Assembly (NCBI RefSeq): GCF_900110645.1
Contig: NZ_FOFB01000003.1
Location: 62,001-126,000 of the forward strand
Length of the DNA: 64,000 bases
Direction of reading: 5' to 3'
DNA from: Neolewinella agarilytica
GTDB lineage: Bacteria; Bacteroidota; Bacteroidia; Chitinophagales; Saprospiraceae
Shown here: one piece after another, positions 1 through 8,295 of the stretch
Numbering within the stretch: position 1 is the first letter of the stretch
Layout: the number at the start of each line of letters is the position of its first letter
Program-made: the position numbers and the translations under genes
Notes under the pieces: model-generated
Database searches by the model: none
What the model was told of the DNA's origin: nothing
What the model saw: the letters and a program-made list of their open reading frames with translations, nothing else

Positions 1-1005
1 GAGGTCGCGTTTGGTACGGTCAACCTCCCGATCGGCTTCCATGGTTTGTTGGCGGGCGGCGAGTATTTCCGGACGGCGGTTGAGCATAAATTCGGCGGCT
101 TCTTTAGCGGATATTTCCGTCTTCACTTTAGCATCGGGCAACTGTGGAAGGAGCAGCTCTCCCTCATAAGGGCGGCCCAATAATTGTTGGATGGAGGCGG
201 AAGCGGCAGCTACGAGGCGTTCGGCCCGCAGCAGGTTTTGTTCCGCGCTTGTGAGTTCGAGGCGGAGTTGTACCAGGTCACCCCGGTTAATCTTACCGAG
301 TTCGTAGCGCTTTTCGGCTACGGTGTAAAGTTGTTCGTTAGCCTGTTTGTTAGTCTCGGCAATGCGGCGTTCCTGATCGGCCGAGACGAGGTCAAAGAAG
401 CGCTCCGTAGCGTCCAGTGCGGCAGTGGCACGGGCGGCGGCCAGTTGCCGTTCGCTCACTTTTTGGGCGAGCGGTAATATTTTCCGATTCCACTTCCAGG
501 GGTTAAAGGCCAGCAGTGGCTGCCGGTAGAAAAGGCGAATGGGCGAGCCGTTGTACCCCTTGGTGTCTTGTGAAAAATTGTCGGTGCGTTGCAGGCGGCT
601 CTCCAGGCTGATGCTGCCGCCGGTACTGGCAATTTGCTGGCTGGCAAAGAGGCCGACGAAGCTGTTGTTGAGCTCAATTTCCCGGAAGGCAACGGTGCCG
701 TCGTCCTGGGTGACTTCAGTGCTGGTCCGGTAGTAATTCGGGAAATTAGCGTTTAGGTCCAGGCGGGGTTTAAGGCTGGCGTTAAAGGCCACCAGGTCAA
801 GATCGGCCGCGCGGAGATCCTGATCAGCCACCAATACCCCCAGCGCGTTTTGGGCCGCCATTTGTTGTAGCTCGCTGAGGCTGATGGTTGTTTGGGCGCT
901 AACGCAGGTGCAAAGAAAAGACAAGCAGCAAAGTAGGCCAGCGGTCAACACGAACCTGTTTTCTGTCTGCTTCTTACCCACCTTGATGATCATTGTCTTT
1001 AACAT
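1..1005 (-). CDS. TolC-family outer membrane efflux protein (C-terminus outside window)
   Basis: Reads leftward off the window start; 335 codons are visible and the C-terminus is missing. It would form the outer-membrane/periplasmic channel of a tripartite exporter. The N-terminus MLKTMIIKVGKK is followed by a hydrophobic segment and a cleavage-like CVSAQ end at about residues 32-38. Two long amphipathic coiled-coil stretches rich in Leu, Ala, Glu and Gln follow (for example AAARATAALDATERFFDLVS and EKRYELGKINRGDLVQLRLE), typical of the outer membrane efflux protein family. The gene lies 80 bp downstream of an HlyD-type adaptor on the same strand, so the two probably form one export operon. 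A second Met at 993 is possible. The signal-peptide end is encoded by a copy of the dispersed 18-bp repeat (894-912). Family assignment is firm; the exported substrate cannot be read. Confidence 0.88.
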   Translation of the reverse strand, partial: MLKTMIIKVGKKQTENRFVLTAGLLCCLSFLCTCVSAQTTISLSELQQMAAQNALGVLVADQDLRAADLDLVAFNASLKPRLDLNANFPNYYRTSTEVTQDDGTVAFREIELNNSFVGLFASQQIASTGGSISLESRLQRTDNFSQDTKGYNGSPIRLFYRQPLLAFNPWKWNRKILPLAQKVSERQLAAARATAALDATERFFDLVSADQERRIAETNKQANEQLYTVAEKRYELGKINRGDLVQLRLELTSAEQNLLRAERLVAAASASIQQLLGRPYEGELLLPQLPDAKVKTEISAKEAAEFMLNRRPEILAARQQTMEADREVDRTKRDL

Positions 1006-1027
1006 GTTTTCCGTTTTATTGGATGAT

Positions 1028-1085
1028 ACCCTGCAACCTGCAACCCGCAACCCGCAACCCGCAACCTGCCCCCCCTGCAACCTGC
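1028..1085. repeat. Tandem 7-bp repeat ACCYGCA
   Basis: Four direct units follow each other at 1036-1063 (ACCTGCA once, then ACCCGCA three times), with degenerate units on both sides. The array fills most of the gap between the adaptor stop codon and the TolC start. A related unit set, partly inverted, is found at 55949-56047. Confidence 0.8.
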
Positions 1086-2333
1086 TTACTCCGTAAGCTT
1101 AAAACTACTTACCCGTTCCAACTCCTCGGTGTCGGAGATGATGATCCGGTCTCCTGCCTCCAGGCCGCCCAGAATTTCTACAAAGTCTCCGTTTCGAATA
1201 CCCGTTGCTACTTCGAGACGCACCGCTTCCTCTCCGCGAATTGCGAAAACTGATTGCATTTTTCCTCCTCTGAAAGCCGGGCCGTTCTTCACGCGCAGGA
1301 CGTCCTCCCGGCGATTCGTGATTACGTACAGCTCAGCCCGGAGGTTGGGACGGAGGTTATCGTTGCTCGGGTTGTCGAGCTCGACGCGGAAGCGTAGTGC
1401 ATTGTCAGTTACTTCCGGCAGGATGGAGCTGATCTTTCCGGGGAGTTTGGCACCGTTAATCCGCATTTCGATGGGTAAGCCAACGTTGATTTGTTCCGCA
1501 AAGCGGTCGGAGCAGGTAGCTTCTATCTTGTAGCGACCCAGGTTGGCAATGCGCGCCAGCGGCGCGCCTTCGGTTACCTGCTGACCGATGTTCTCATTAA
1601 CCCAGGTGACGACACCGGGGCGGGGAGCGCGAACTTCCGTCTCCCGCATCTTCCGGCTCAGCTGCTGGACCTCTTTTTCTTCCATGCCTACCTCCAGTTG
1701 TAGCTGTCGCTTGCGGCCGGCGAGACTGTTTTGGCTGTAGGCGAGTGCATTGTCGAGCTTATCAGATTCCAGTTTGGTAATCTTTACGGCCAGTTCGGCG
1801 GCTTCTACTTCTTCGGCGGTGGCGCCGCCGATTTTCAGCAAACGGCGGGCGTCAGCCAGACGGGCTTCGGCGGCGGCGAGCTCAAGCTTTTTGATCTCGG
1901 CGTCGTAGCCGAAGTCTTTCAGGTCCCGCTCGTATTCAAGGTTGAGCAAACCAATGTTATTTTCCTTGAGCGCGAGTTGATCGCGGCGGCCGTCCAGCTG
2001 AAGGCCTACGTAGTCGCGGTCGAGCTTCATGATCAGCTCTCCGGCTTTTACTTCCCGTCCGGCGGTGAGTAGCACCTCATCGATGGTGGTGGACACGGGC
2101 GCATTGAGTTGTTCCTCAAAAGCGGGTAATACCGTTGCCGTCGCAGTAATTGTATTTAGCACCTCCCCGCGTTCTACCGTGGCGAAGCGAAGGTTGTCCT
2201 CATCCGCCGTAGGGCGGAGTAGGCGCATACCGAAGTATATGGCTGCCAATACGGCTATAATGGCGATAACCCAGGTCAGGATGCGCCCGTTGCGGCGCTT
2301 ATTGATGCTACTTTGGTCAATGGTACGGTCCAT
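1086..2333 (-). CDS. HlyD/MacA-type periplasmic adaptor of an efflux system
   Basis: 415 residues. Membrane fusion protein expected to link an inner-membrane transporter to the TolC channel encoded directly downstream. After a charged N-terminus there is one membrane anchor (ILTWVIAIIAVLAAIYFGM, about residues 18-36). Then comes a lipoyl/barrel-sandwich half (VSTTIDEVLLTAGREVKAGE), a long coiled-coil hairpin (about 130-220), the second lipoyl half (VRAPRPGVVTWVNENIGQQV) and beta-barrel/membrane-proximal domains ending in LEAGDRIIISDTEEL. This order and length fit the RND/ABC adaptor family. No inner-membrane pump gene is visible here; it may lie beyond the left edge or elsewhere. Good family confidence, substrate unknown. 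Confidence 0.9.
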   Translation of the reverse strand: MDRTIDQSSINKRRNGRILTWVIAIIAVLAAIYFGMRLLRPTADEDNLRFATVERGEVLNTITATATVLPAFEEQLNAPVSTTIDEVLLTAGREVKAGELIMKLDRDYVGLQLDGRRDQLALKENNIGLLNLEYERDLKDFGYDAEIKKLELAAAEARLADARRLLKIGGATAEEVEAAELAVKITKLESDKLDNALAYSQNSLAGRKRQLQLEVGMEEKEVQQLSRKMRETEVRAPRPGVVTWVNENIGQQVTEGAPLARIANLGRYKIEATCSDRFAEQINVGLPIEMRINGAKLPGKISSILPEVTDNALRFRVELDNPSNDNLRPNLRAELYVITNRREDVLRVKNGPAFRGGKMQSVFAIRGEEAVRLEVATGIRNGDFVEILGGLEAGDRIIISDTEELERVSSFKLTE

Positions 2334-2455
2334 GCCAATAAGGAGGGCCAGAATCGTGCCAAAATAAATGTATGCTGAAAATCAATTATTTACGAAGGTA
2401 AGGTAAAACGAATGTGTTCGTTTTCGGACGCTTGCTGTTCGGTTTTGGCGAGGTT

Positions 2456-2485
2456 TTTTCTCGGCTGACGCCTCGTGCTTTCGGA
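2456..2485. repeat. Direct repeat, left copy
   Basis: About 28 of 30 positions match 3273-3302; the shared core is TTTTCTCGGCTGACGCCTCG followed by TGC and TTCGGA. The two copies bracket the AT-rich gene at 2583-3251. Confidence 0.75.
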
Positions 2486-2582
2486 CCTCCGCTCCGAAAG
2501 AAGAGCTGCGCAGCAGCGGTAATAATGATGCTTAAAAATAGATCGGCAACATGATGTAGGCGTCCTTTATCGTTTATCTACC

Positions 2583-3251
2583 ATGATTACTTCCCTATGC
2601 TCAAGAATATTTTTGCCCCTGTTTCTAGTCAGTAATTGTCTTTCAGGGCAGCAAGGGGATAAAGCTTTGGTTGCATTTAGGTACGGACCCGTCTGTGGAA
2701 TGTATAACTTCTTTCGGGTAGTTGCCCAGCAGGAAAGACCCGTTAGCTCGGATCAAGTAAAAGCTTACCTTGATATTTATGATACAGGGAGGCAGCCCTT
2801 AGTAATTACAGGAGAGGACGGTTTCTTTCGGGTTATACCCGAATCAACAGGAGAGCTTGTCATTGAAGTAGAGCTTCTGGATACCATTGAATCGTTTCGG
2901 TTTTTCGTAAAACCACTTAAAGCCGTAGGACGATATGGAATGGCTAATGGGATAGACGGTAAGCCGATGAACAAAAATGTATTCAGAGCTCAAAGAGGTA
3001 TTTACGCCAGGGTTGAAGGTTATGATGTTTGTGCCACATGCAAAGTCTTAGGGTATGAAATTATTCTTGTCCGACCCGGTGAGAATGCAACCGTAGTTAT
3101 TAATGAGGGGGGAGATTTTAGTGCTAAAAACAGGCAATTAATAAGAAGAGCTGAGGCCGGAGACCGATACCTTTTTCGCAATGTCCGGTACCGTTGCCCG
3201 GGCGCTCAAATGGATCAACGCCTGCCGGATATGAGCTTTGAAATTGAATAA
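2583..3251 (+). CDS. Secreted protein of unknown function
   Basis: 222 residues, not recognised. The first 22 residues look like a signal peptide (SRIFLPLFLVSNCLSGQQ); if SNC is a lipobox it could be a lipoprotein. The mature part is mostly beta-strand in character, with motifs such as TGEDGFFRVIPESTGELVIE that resemble an Ig-like or carboxypeptidase-regulatory fold, but this is only an impression. Two Cys pairs (DVCATCK near residue 149 and YRCPG near 205) could form a disulfide. The gene is visibly more AT-rich than its neighbours, stands alone, and is bracketed by direct repeats at 2456-2485 and 3273-3302, which suggests acquisition by transfer. Confidence 0.6.
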   Translation: MITSLCSRIFLPLFLVSNCLSGQQGDKALVAFRYGPVCGMYNFFRVVAQQERPVSSDQVKAYLDIYDTGRQPLVITGEDGFFRVIPESTGELVIEVELLDTIESFRFFVKPLKAVGRYGMANGIDGKPMNKNVFRAQRGIYARVEGYDVCATCKVLGYEIILVRPGENATVVINEGGDFSAKNRQLIRRAEAGDRYLFRNVRYRCPGAQMDQRLPDMSFEIE

Positions 3252-3272
3252 TAGCTTTCTGGTAAGGGCGCC

Positions 3273-3302
3273 TTTTCTCGGCTGACGCCTCGTGCCTTCG
3301 GA
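3273..3302. repeat. Direct repeat, right copy
   Basis: Partner of 2456-2485, differing at the first base and at one C/T near the end. It lies 21 bp after the stop codon of the orphan gene. Confidence 0.75.
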
Positions 3303-3451
3303 GGCGACGTTCCGGAATGAGGAGCACTGCTCCGAAATCCTGCTGTACAACCTCCCCCTTGCACCCGTAAGGAACGGGATATGGGACCTGCGTTTGCGCC
3401 ACCAAACCGTCATATTTTATTTAGACTCACTAAAGACAGTGTGCGTTCCCC

Positions 3452-3459
3452 TATATTTG
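3452..3459 (+). promoter_or_regulatory. Bacteroidota -7 promoter element upstream of feoA
   Basis: TATATTTG fits the Bacteroidota sigma-A -7 consensus TAnnTTTG and lies 23 bp before the feoA ATG. A TTTAG/TTTATTTAG stretch lies about 25-30 bp upstream but no clear -33 TTG at ideal spacing was found. Confidence 0.45.
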
Positions 3460-3482
3460 CGTTTGCTACAAAAGTCTTACTC

Positions 3483-3716
3483 ATGCCCTTTCCCCGGATC
3501 ACTGCAGCTTCCCACTTCGATGTCGGTACCGCCGGCACCATTGATCGCTTTACCAATGAGAATCTTGCGGGTAAACTACTGGATATCGGGGTGCGCCCGG
3601 GCTCCCGGCTACGGATTATCCGCAAGGGGCCATTTGGGGGTAGCTGGTACGTGAAGATCGACCGGCACTGTATGGCACTGCGTAAGCAGGAACTCGCCTG
3701 CATCATGATTAAGTAG
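3483..3716 (+). CDS. feoA: Ferrous iron transport protein A
   Basis: 77 residues, the usual FeoA size. A small cytosolic SH3-like protein that supports FeoB. Diagnostic stretches are GTIDRF, KLLDIGVRPGSRLRIIRKGP and the C-terminal ALRKQELACIMIK. The ATG at 3483 is preferred over an in-frame Met 34 codons upstream because that extension overlaps the promoter and repeat DNA and would give an oversized N-terminus. feoB starts 31 bp downstream on the same strand, so feoAB is an operon. Confidence 0.9.
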   Translation: MPFPRITAASHFDVGTAGTIDRFTNENLAGKLLDIGVRPGSRLRIIRKGPFGGSWYVKIDRHCMALRKQELACIMIK

Positions 3717-3747
3717 CCAACCTTTTTCAGAAAAATGCTTCTCCTCT

Positions 3748-5889
3748 TTGGCCAATTCCGGAACCACCCCGCCAGTAATTTCTGCTCCCGTCGTCGGCCT
3801 GGTCGGCAACCCGAATAGTGGCAAATCCTCTCTTTTCAACTTACTGACCGGTCTGCGTCAACGCATCGGTAATTTCCCTGGCGTGACGGTGGAAAAGAAG
3901 TCCGGCGTGCTTCGGCTGGAAGGCTTGCCCGATGTTGAAATCATCGATTTTCCGGGGGCTTACAGTTGCTACCCGACGAGCCTGGATGAGCGTCTCGTGG
4001 TGCAGGAGCTCACGAACCCTGAAGGGGATCTTTTCCCTGATGCCATCCTTTATGTTGCTGACATAACGAAGCTCGATAAGCACCTGCTGTTGTTTACGCA
4101 GTTGCGGGATCTTGATCTGCCGATGATCCTCGTCCTGAATATGGCTGACCTGGCGAAAGAGACGGGGCTCATCGTGGATGTGGAGCGTCTTAGCCTGCAA
4201 CTGGGCGTTCCCGTAATTCCCGTCAGCGCCCGCGAGAATGAAGGCATTGCGGAGCTCCGCTCCGCCGTCACCGATCTTCTCCGGAACCCGAAAAAATACC
4301 GCCCCGAAGAGCCTTTCTACGAGCCCGGGGCTCAGGCCCGGGACGTGCTGGCTGACCTCCGTCAGGAACTGCCCGCCCGCAACGATTACCACGCCCTGCT
4401 GCTGACGCACCACGCCAGCTGGCTTAAGCATATTCCGGAAGAAACCCGTCACCTGGTGCAAAAAGCCAGGGTGAGTCGTGGGTTTCACAGCCTGCGCGCA
4501 CAGGTGGAAGAAACCATGGAGCGCTATGATACCTTTGAGCCCATCGTGAAGGACAGTGTCCGCCGCACCGGTGTCAATGCCAGTACGAGTGATCGATTAG
4601 ATAATTTACTGACGCACCGGGTGTTCGGACCGCTCATTTTTGTTACCATTATGCTTTTTCTGTTTCAGGCGCTCTTTGCGTGGACGGGAATGCCCATGGA
4701 TTTCATTGAATGGTTTTTCGAAACCCTCGGTAGTGGTGTCCGGGACACGCTGGGAGCTGGATGGCTTACCGACTTATTGGTCGACGGCGTTATCGCCGGC
4801 CTGGGCGGAGTACTCGTATTTGTGCCGCAAATTGCGGCCCTGTTCCTCTTTATCTCTATTCTGGAAGAAGTCGGTTACATGGCCCGTGCTGCGTACATGT
4901 TTGACAGTATTATGCAGCGTTTTGGGCTCAACGGCCGTTCCGTCGTGGCGCTCATCAGCGGGCATGCCTGTGCCATTCCTGCCATCATGAGTACCCGGAC
5001 GATCGCGAACTGGAAAGAGCGACTACTAACGATAATGGTTACCCCGCTAACCAGTTGTTCTGCCCGAATTCCCGTTTATATCATCCTTATCAGCTTTGCC
5101 GTGCCGGAGGGGTCATTCCTGGGAATGGGCTATCAGGGGCTGGCTTTTGCCGGGCTCTATTTTCTGGGAATACTGGCGGCGATGCTTTCGGCTCTCGTCT
5201 TTAAACTCATCCTGAAAAGTAAGGAAAGAAGCTTCCTGATGCTGGAACTCCCGGAATACCGCACGCCAGTGTGGCGAAACGTTGGCCTTACGGTGTGGCA
5301 GAAAGTGCGCACCTTTATTGTGGAGGCAGGGCAGATCATCCTGCTCATCAGTATCATCCTTTGGGGGCTTTCGACTTTCGGTCCTTCGGCGGATATGGCG
5401 GCGGCCGAAGCCAACGCCTCCCGTATCTCCGTGGAGCAAAGCCTCAGTGAAGACGACGCGGCTGACCTGCTGGCCAGTGAGCGACTTGAAGCCAGCTACG
5501 CCGGCCACATCGGAAAATTTATTGAGCCCGTCATCCGGCCACTGGGGTACGACTGGAAAATCGGCATTGCTCTCTTTACCAGCTTTGCTGCCCGGGAAGT
5601 ATTCGTTGGCACCATGGCGACGATCTATTCCATCGGCAGCGCCGATGATGAACTCCGCATCCGTGACCGGATGGCCGAAGAAATTAATCCCCGCACCGGC
5701 CAGCCGGTTTACAACCCCGCTACGGCCTGGAGCCTGCTGGTGTTTTACGTCTTTGCCATGATGTGTATGTCTACCTCAGCGGTCACGAAACGAGAAACCG
5801 GGGGCTGGAAATGGCCCATCATTCAGTTTACGTTCATGACGGCACTGGCCTACGTGAGTGCGATGGCGGTGTATCAGTTGATGGCGTGA
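3748..5889 (+). CDS. feoB: Ferrous iron transporter B
   Basis: 713 residues. Inner-membrane Fe(II) importer with an N-terminal GTPase domain. The G1 motif GNPNSGKSS is near residues 21-29, G3 DFPGAYS near 72, and G4 NMAD near 132. The membrane part starts near residue 290 and contains the gate motif ISGHACAIPAIMSTRT and the TPLTSCSARIPVYIILI stretch with the conserved Cys expected in FeoB. The reading frame has no ATG near the start; TTG at 3748 gives a normal N-terminus (MANSGTTPPV). The nearby ATG at 3735 is out of frame. Follows feoA; ends 110 bp before a convergent gene with a strong hairpin between. Confidence 0.95.
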   Translation: MANSGTTPPVISAPVVGLVGNPNSGKSSLFNLLTGLRQRIGNFPGVTVEKKSGVLRLEGLPDVEIIDFPGAYSCYPTSLDERLVVQELTNPEGDLFPDAILYVADITKLDKHLLLFTQLRDLDLPMILVLNMADLAKETGLIVDVERLSLQLGVPVIPVSARENEGIAELRSAVTDLLRNPKKYRPEEPFYEPGAQARDVLADLRQELPARNDYHALLLTHHASWLKHIPEETRHLVQKARVSRGFHSLRAQVEETMERYDTFEPIVKDSVRRTGVNASTSDRLDNLLTHRVFGPLIFVTIMLFLFQALFAWTGMPMDFIEWFFETLGSGVRDTLGAGWLTDLLVDGVIAGLGGVLVFVPQIAALFLFISILEEVGYMARAAYMFDSIMQRFGLNGRSVVALISGHACAIPAIMSTRTIANWKERLLTIMVTPLTSCSARIPVYIILISFAVPEGSFLGMGYQGLAFAGLYFLGILAAMLSALVFKLILKSKERSFLMLELPEYRTPVWRNVGLTVWQKVRTFIVEAGQIILLISIILWGLSTFGPSADMAAAEANASRISVEQSLSEDDAADLLASERLEASYAGHIGKFIEPVIRPLGYDWKIGIALFTSFAAREVFVGTMATIYSIGSADDELRIRDRMAEEINPRTGQPVYNPATAWSLLVFYVFAMMCMSTSAVTKRETGGWKWPIIQFTFMTALAYVSAMAVYQLMA

Positions 5890-5998
5890 TGATATAGTAT
5901 GGTAGTAGGGGTAGTATGGTAGTGATGGTAGTAGCTGCCGCGCGTTGGAGGCGGCAGCTACTACCCTACTATAAATTCTATCATACTATCAGTACTAC
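5884..5998. terminator. Hairpin repeat between convergent genes
   Basis: A 14-15 bp stem (GTAGTAGCTGCCGC at 5928-5941 with GCGGCAGCTACTAC at 5951-5964) closes a 9-base loop. It is flanked by ATGGTAGTAGG-like and CTATCATACTATC repeats. It can serve feoB and the convergent TPR gene as a bidirectional stop. The same word family recurs at 55214-55280 and, more weakly, at 14955-15125, so it is also a repeat element. Confidence 0.65.
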
Positions 5999-5999
5999 T

Positions 6000-7802
6000 T
6001 TACTGCACCGCATCTCCCCTTAACTCCCGATATTTTTTCCGGGCTTCCACCGCCAGGATGGAGCCACTGTAATCGATGAAGAGTGTTTCGTAGAGTTCCT
6101 GCGCTTTGGCTTTGTCGTCGAGCTGTTTTTCGTAGAGGCCGGCGAGTTTCCAGAGGCTGTTGTCCAGTCGGATGCTTTCCGGGTAGTCATTGATGACCTG
6201 CTGGTAGGCAGCAGCAGCTTCTTCGTAGCGGCGGCGCTTAAGGAAGATGTCAGCCTTCAGGTACACGATATCGTCTTCGAGTTCGTGGCCAGGGAAGGAT
6301 TTCTTTAGCTCATCGAGCGTGGTGAAGGCTTCGTCAAAGCGATTCTGGAAGACGAGTAGTTCTGCGTCGGCGTAGGTCTGCAGGGCAAGTGAGCTGGTGT
6401 CCAGGCCGAGATTGTCAAGAATAAAGACGGAGAGGTCCAGTGCATCATTGGCGATGAGGCGGGAAGTGGAGGCCTTTAGTACGTCGAACTGCGACTGCGC
6501 CCATTCAAAATCTCCCCGAAAATAGCTGAGTCGGGCGTTGCGGAAGCGGGCTTCGTGGCCGAGTAGGTCTTCCTTGAATTTCTTGTCTACCTGAGAGTAG
6601 AGCAGGGTGGATTCCCAGACTTCTCCCTGCATCAGGTAATAGTCCGCCAGGGCGAGTTTAGCACTGGCCTGGGTTTTCATGTTAACGCCGGGGGCTTTTA
6701 CGACATCGGATAGAATGTTGATCGCTTTGTCCAGATCATTCAGGTACAGGGCTTCCAGCTCAGCGAGCTGGATGGCGATGCGGGCGGAGGCGGGGTTGGT
6801 GCCGAATTCGTCCAGGAATTCGAGATAAGAGGCCTCCAGAATACGGAGATCTTCTTCCGTGTAGTCATAGCCGTCGGTGATGGCCCGGCGACGGGTGAGC
6901 AGCCCCTCACGCTTCGCATCAAGATAGATGGCCGTGGAAGGACTCTTGTTTTCGATGATGTAGTCGTAAGCGTCAATAGCCGTCTCGTAATCGCGGGAGT
7001 TGGCCGCCAGCTGGCCGATGCTCAGAACCCGTTCTCCGTTTTCGTCGAGGCGTTTGTCCAGCGCCCGGGCCTGCCGAAGTGCTGCTTTATAGTCTTTAAG
7101 CTGGATGAAGACCCAGGCCAGCATTTCCGGGTAAGTTGTTTCTTTACTGTCCGCTTCCTGAATGCGGGTGTAGAGCTGTTTTTGGGCTTCCTGCAGGCCG
7201 TCCTTATCGAGGTAGCGCTGGAAGTAAGTCTGTACCTGCCGTGCTCGTTTGGGTTGATTGCCCACTGCGTCGAGGTAGTTACTGATCATAGGTTCCTTAT
7301 CTCCCTTGCGGCGGTAAAGATCACCGAGGTTATAGCTGAACAAACCTTTCTTTTTCAGCAGCTGGCTTCCTTTTTCATAGACTTTGATGGCGTATTCATA
7401 CTTCGTCATCCCGATGAAAGCATTCGCCAATTGCGTAATGCGAAACTGATCAGCGGGCAGTTCGTCTACCGCTTTTTGGTACTGTACTTTCGCTCCGGCT
7501 TCGTCAAATTTTTCCTCCAGTAACTGCCCGTACTTTACGTAAAGAGCTACTTCTTCCGGCCGCTTGCGGAGCTGCTTTTTCAGCGCGCTCTCCGCATCGT
7601 CAAAACGTTGGAGTTGTAGCAGACTGGCGATGTAGCGATCAAAGTAAAAGCTATTGTCCGGCCGCTCTTTTGAAAGTGCCAGATAGAGCTCTGCTGATTT
7701 TTCGTACTCTCCGTCCCGGAAATACTGCTGAGCCAGTTGATTGTTCTGAGCGGAAAGAATCGTGAAGGAAAAGAGGAAAGCTGAAAATAGTAACCAACGC
7801 AT
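6000..7802 (-). CDS. Tetratricopeptide repeat protein, exported
   Basis: 600 residues from the Met at 7802, chosen because it begins a clean signal peptide (MRWLLFSAFLFSFTILSAQ). The open frame extends 37 codons upstream, but into the palindrome at 7834-7904. The mature protein is made of TPR-like helical pairs throughout: YFRDGEYEKSAELYLALSKE near residue 27, LYVKYGQLLEEKFDEAGAKV, YEYAIKVYEKGSQLLKKKG and, near the C-terminus, RRRYEEAAAAYQQVINDYPE. The overall architecture resembles BamD/YbgF-like or Bacteroidota periplasmic TPR scaffolds. No catalytic domain is seen. It is expected to act as a protein-interaction scaffold in the periplasm. Confidence 0.85.
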   Translation of the reverse strand: MRWLLFSAFLFSFTILSAQNNQLAQQYFRDGEYEKSAELYLALSKERPDNSFYFDRYIASLLQLQRFDDAESALKKQLRKRPEEVALYVKYGQLLEEKFDEAGAKVQYQKAVDELPADQFRITQLANAFIGMTKYEYAIKVYEKGSQLLKKKGLFSYNLGDLYRRKGDKEPMISNYLDAVGNQPKRARQVQTYFQRYLDKDGLQEAQKQLYTRIQEADSKETTYPEMLAWVFIQLKDYKAALRQARALDKRLDENGERVLSIGQLAANSRDYETAIDAYDYIIENKSPSTAIYLDAKREGLLTRRRAITDGYDYTEEDLRILEASYLEFLDEFGTNPASARIAIQLAELEALYLNDLDKAINILSDVVKAPGVNMKTQASAKLALADYYLMQGEVWESTLLYSQVDKKFKEDLLGHEARFRNARLSYFRGDFEWAQSQFDVLKASTSRLIANDALDLSVFILDNLGLDTSSLALQTYADAELLVFQNRFDEAFTTLDELKKSFPGHELEDDIVYLKADIFLKRRRYEEAAAAYQQVINDYPESIRLDNSLWKLAGLYEKQLDDKAKAQELYETLFIDYSGSILAVEARKKYRELRGDAVQ

Positions 7803-8206
7803 AAGGGAGTCATTTGGGGAAGAAGCATAAACAGGGCAATCGCAAGCGTCCCGCAGTATTGCGGGACCTTCGAGCGTCCGCGTTATCCGAGCCTGCGATT
7901 GCCCTGAAAGCATAAAGCTAACGCTTTGGGAAGGGATTTAGGTGTGAGTGGTTTCATCACATTTACGCTAATCTTTCCATGACGACAGGTAGTAGCTATG
8001 CGATCTCTCCGCCCTCCGCGTCCTTCTGCACCAGCCAGGGAAGTTGGGTGTTTAGAGTCCAAACCGGATTTTCAGAGGATTCCCCTCCACTGCTCCCTTG
8101 TCTTTTCCCTTGCATCCTGCGGAAGCGCCCCACGAAAATCTGTGTTCCTCTGTGTAAATCTGTGGTTCCCTTCCAATCGCGCAGCGATTCCCCTCTGCGT
8201 CCTCTC
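7803..8206. other. Non-coding gap with a nested palindrome and degenerate repeats
   Basis: No convincing gene. A nested cruciform lies at 7834-7904: outer arms GGGCAATCGCA and TGCGATTGCCC, inner arms GTCCCGCA and TGCGGGAC. From about 8000 onward the DNA is a run of degenerate CTGCGTC/CTCTGTG-like words (for example TCTGTGTTCCTCTGTG near 8140), similar in style to dispersed CACAGAG repeats seen in many environmental bacteria. Open frames here have repeat-driven composition and no recognisable protein. Confidence 0.6.
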
Positions 8207-8295
8207 CTCCTTCCGCGTCCATCTGCGTGAAAAACCCGTCGCGAAGCGACCCTCCTTCCGCCTCCATCTGCGTGAAACCCCGTCGCGAAGCGACC
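8207..8295. repeat. Two tandem 44-45 bp repeats abutting a stop codon
   Basis: Unit 1 at 8207-8251 and unit 2 at 8252-8295 both start CTCCTTCCGC, contain TCCATCTGCGTGAAA and end GTCGCGAAGCGACC. Each ends in a small palindrome (GTCGCGAAGCGAC). The second unit ends directly at the stop codon of the glycosyltransferase gene (8296-8298). Confidence 0.85.
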
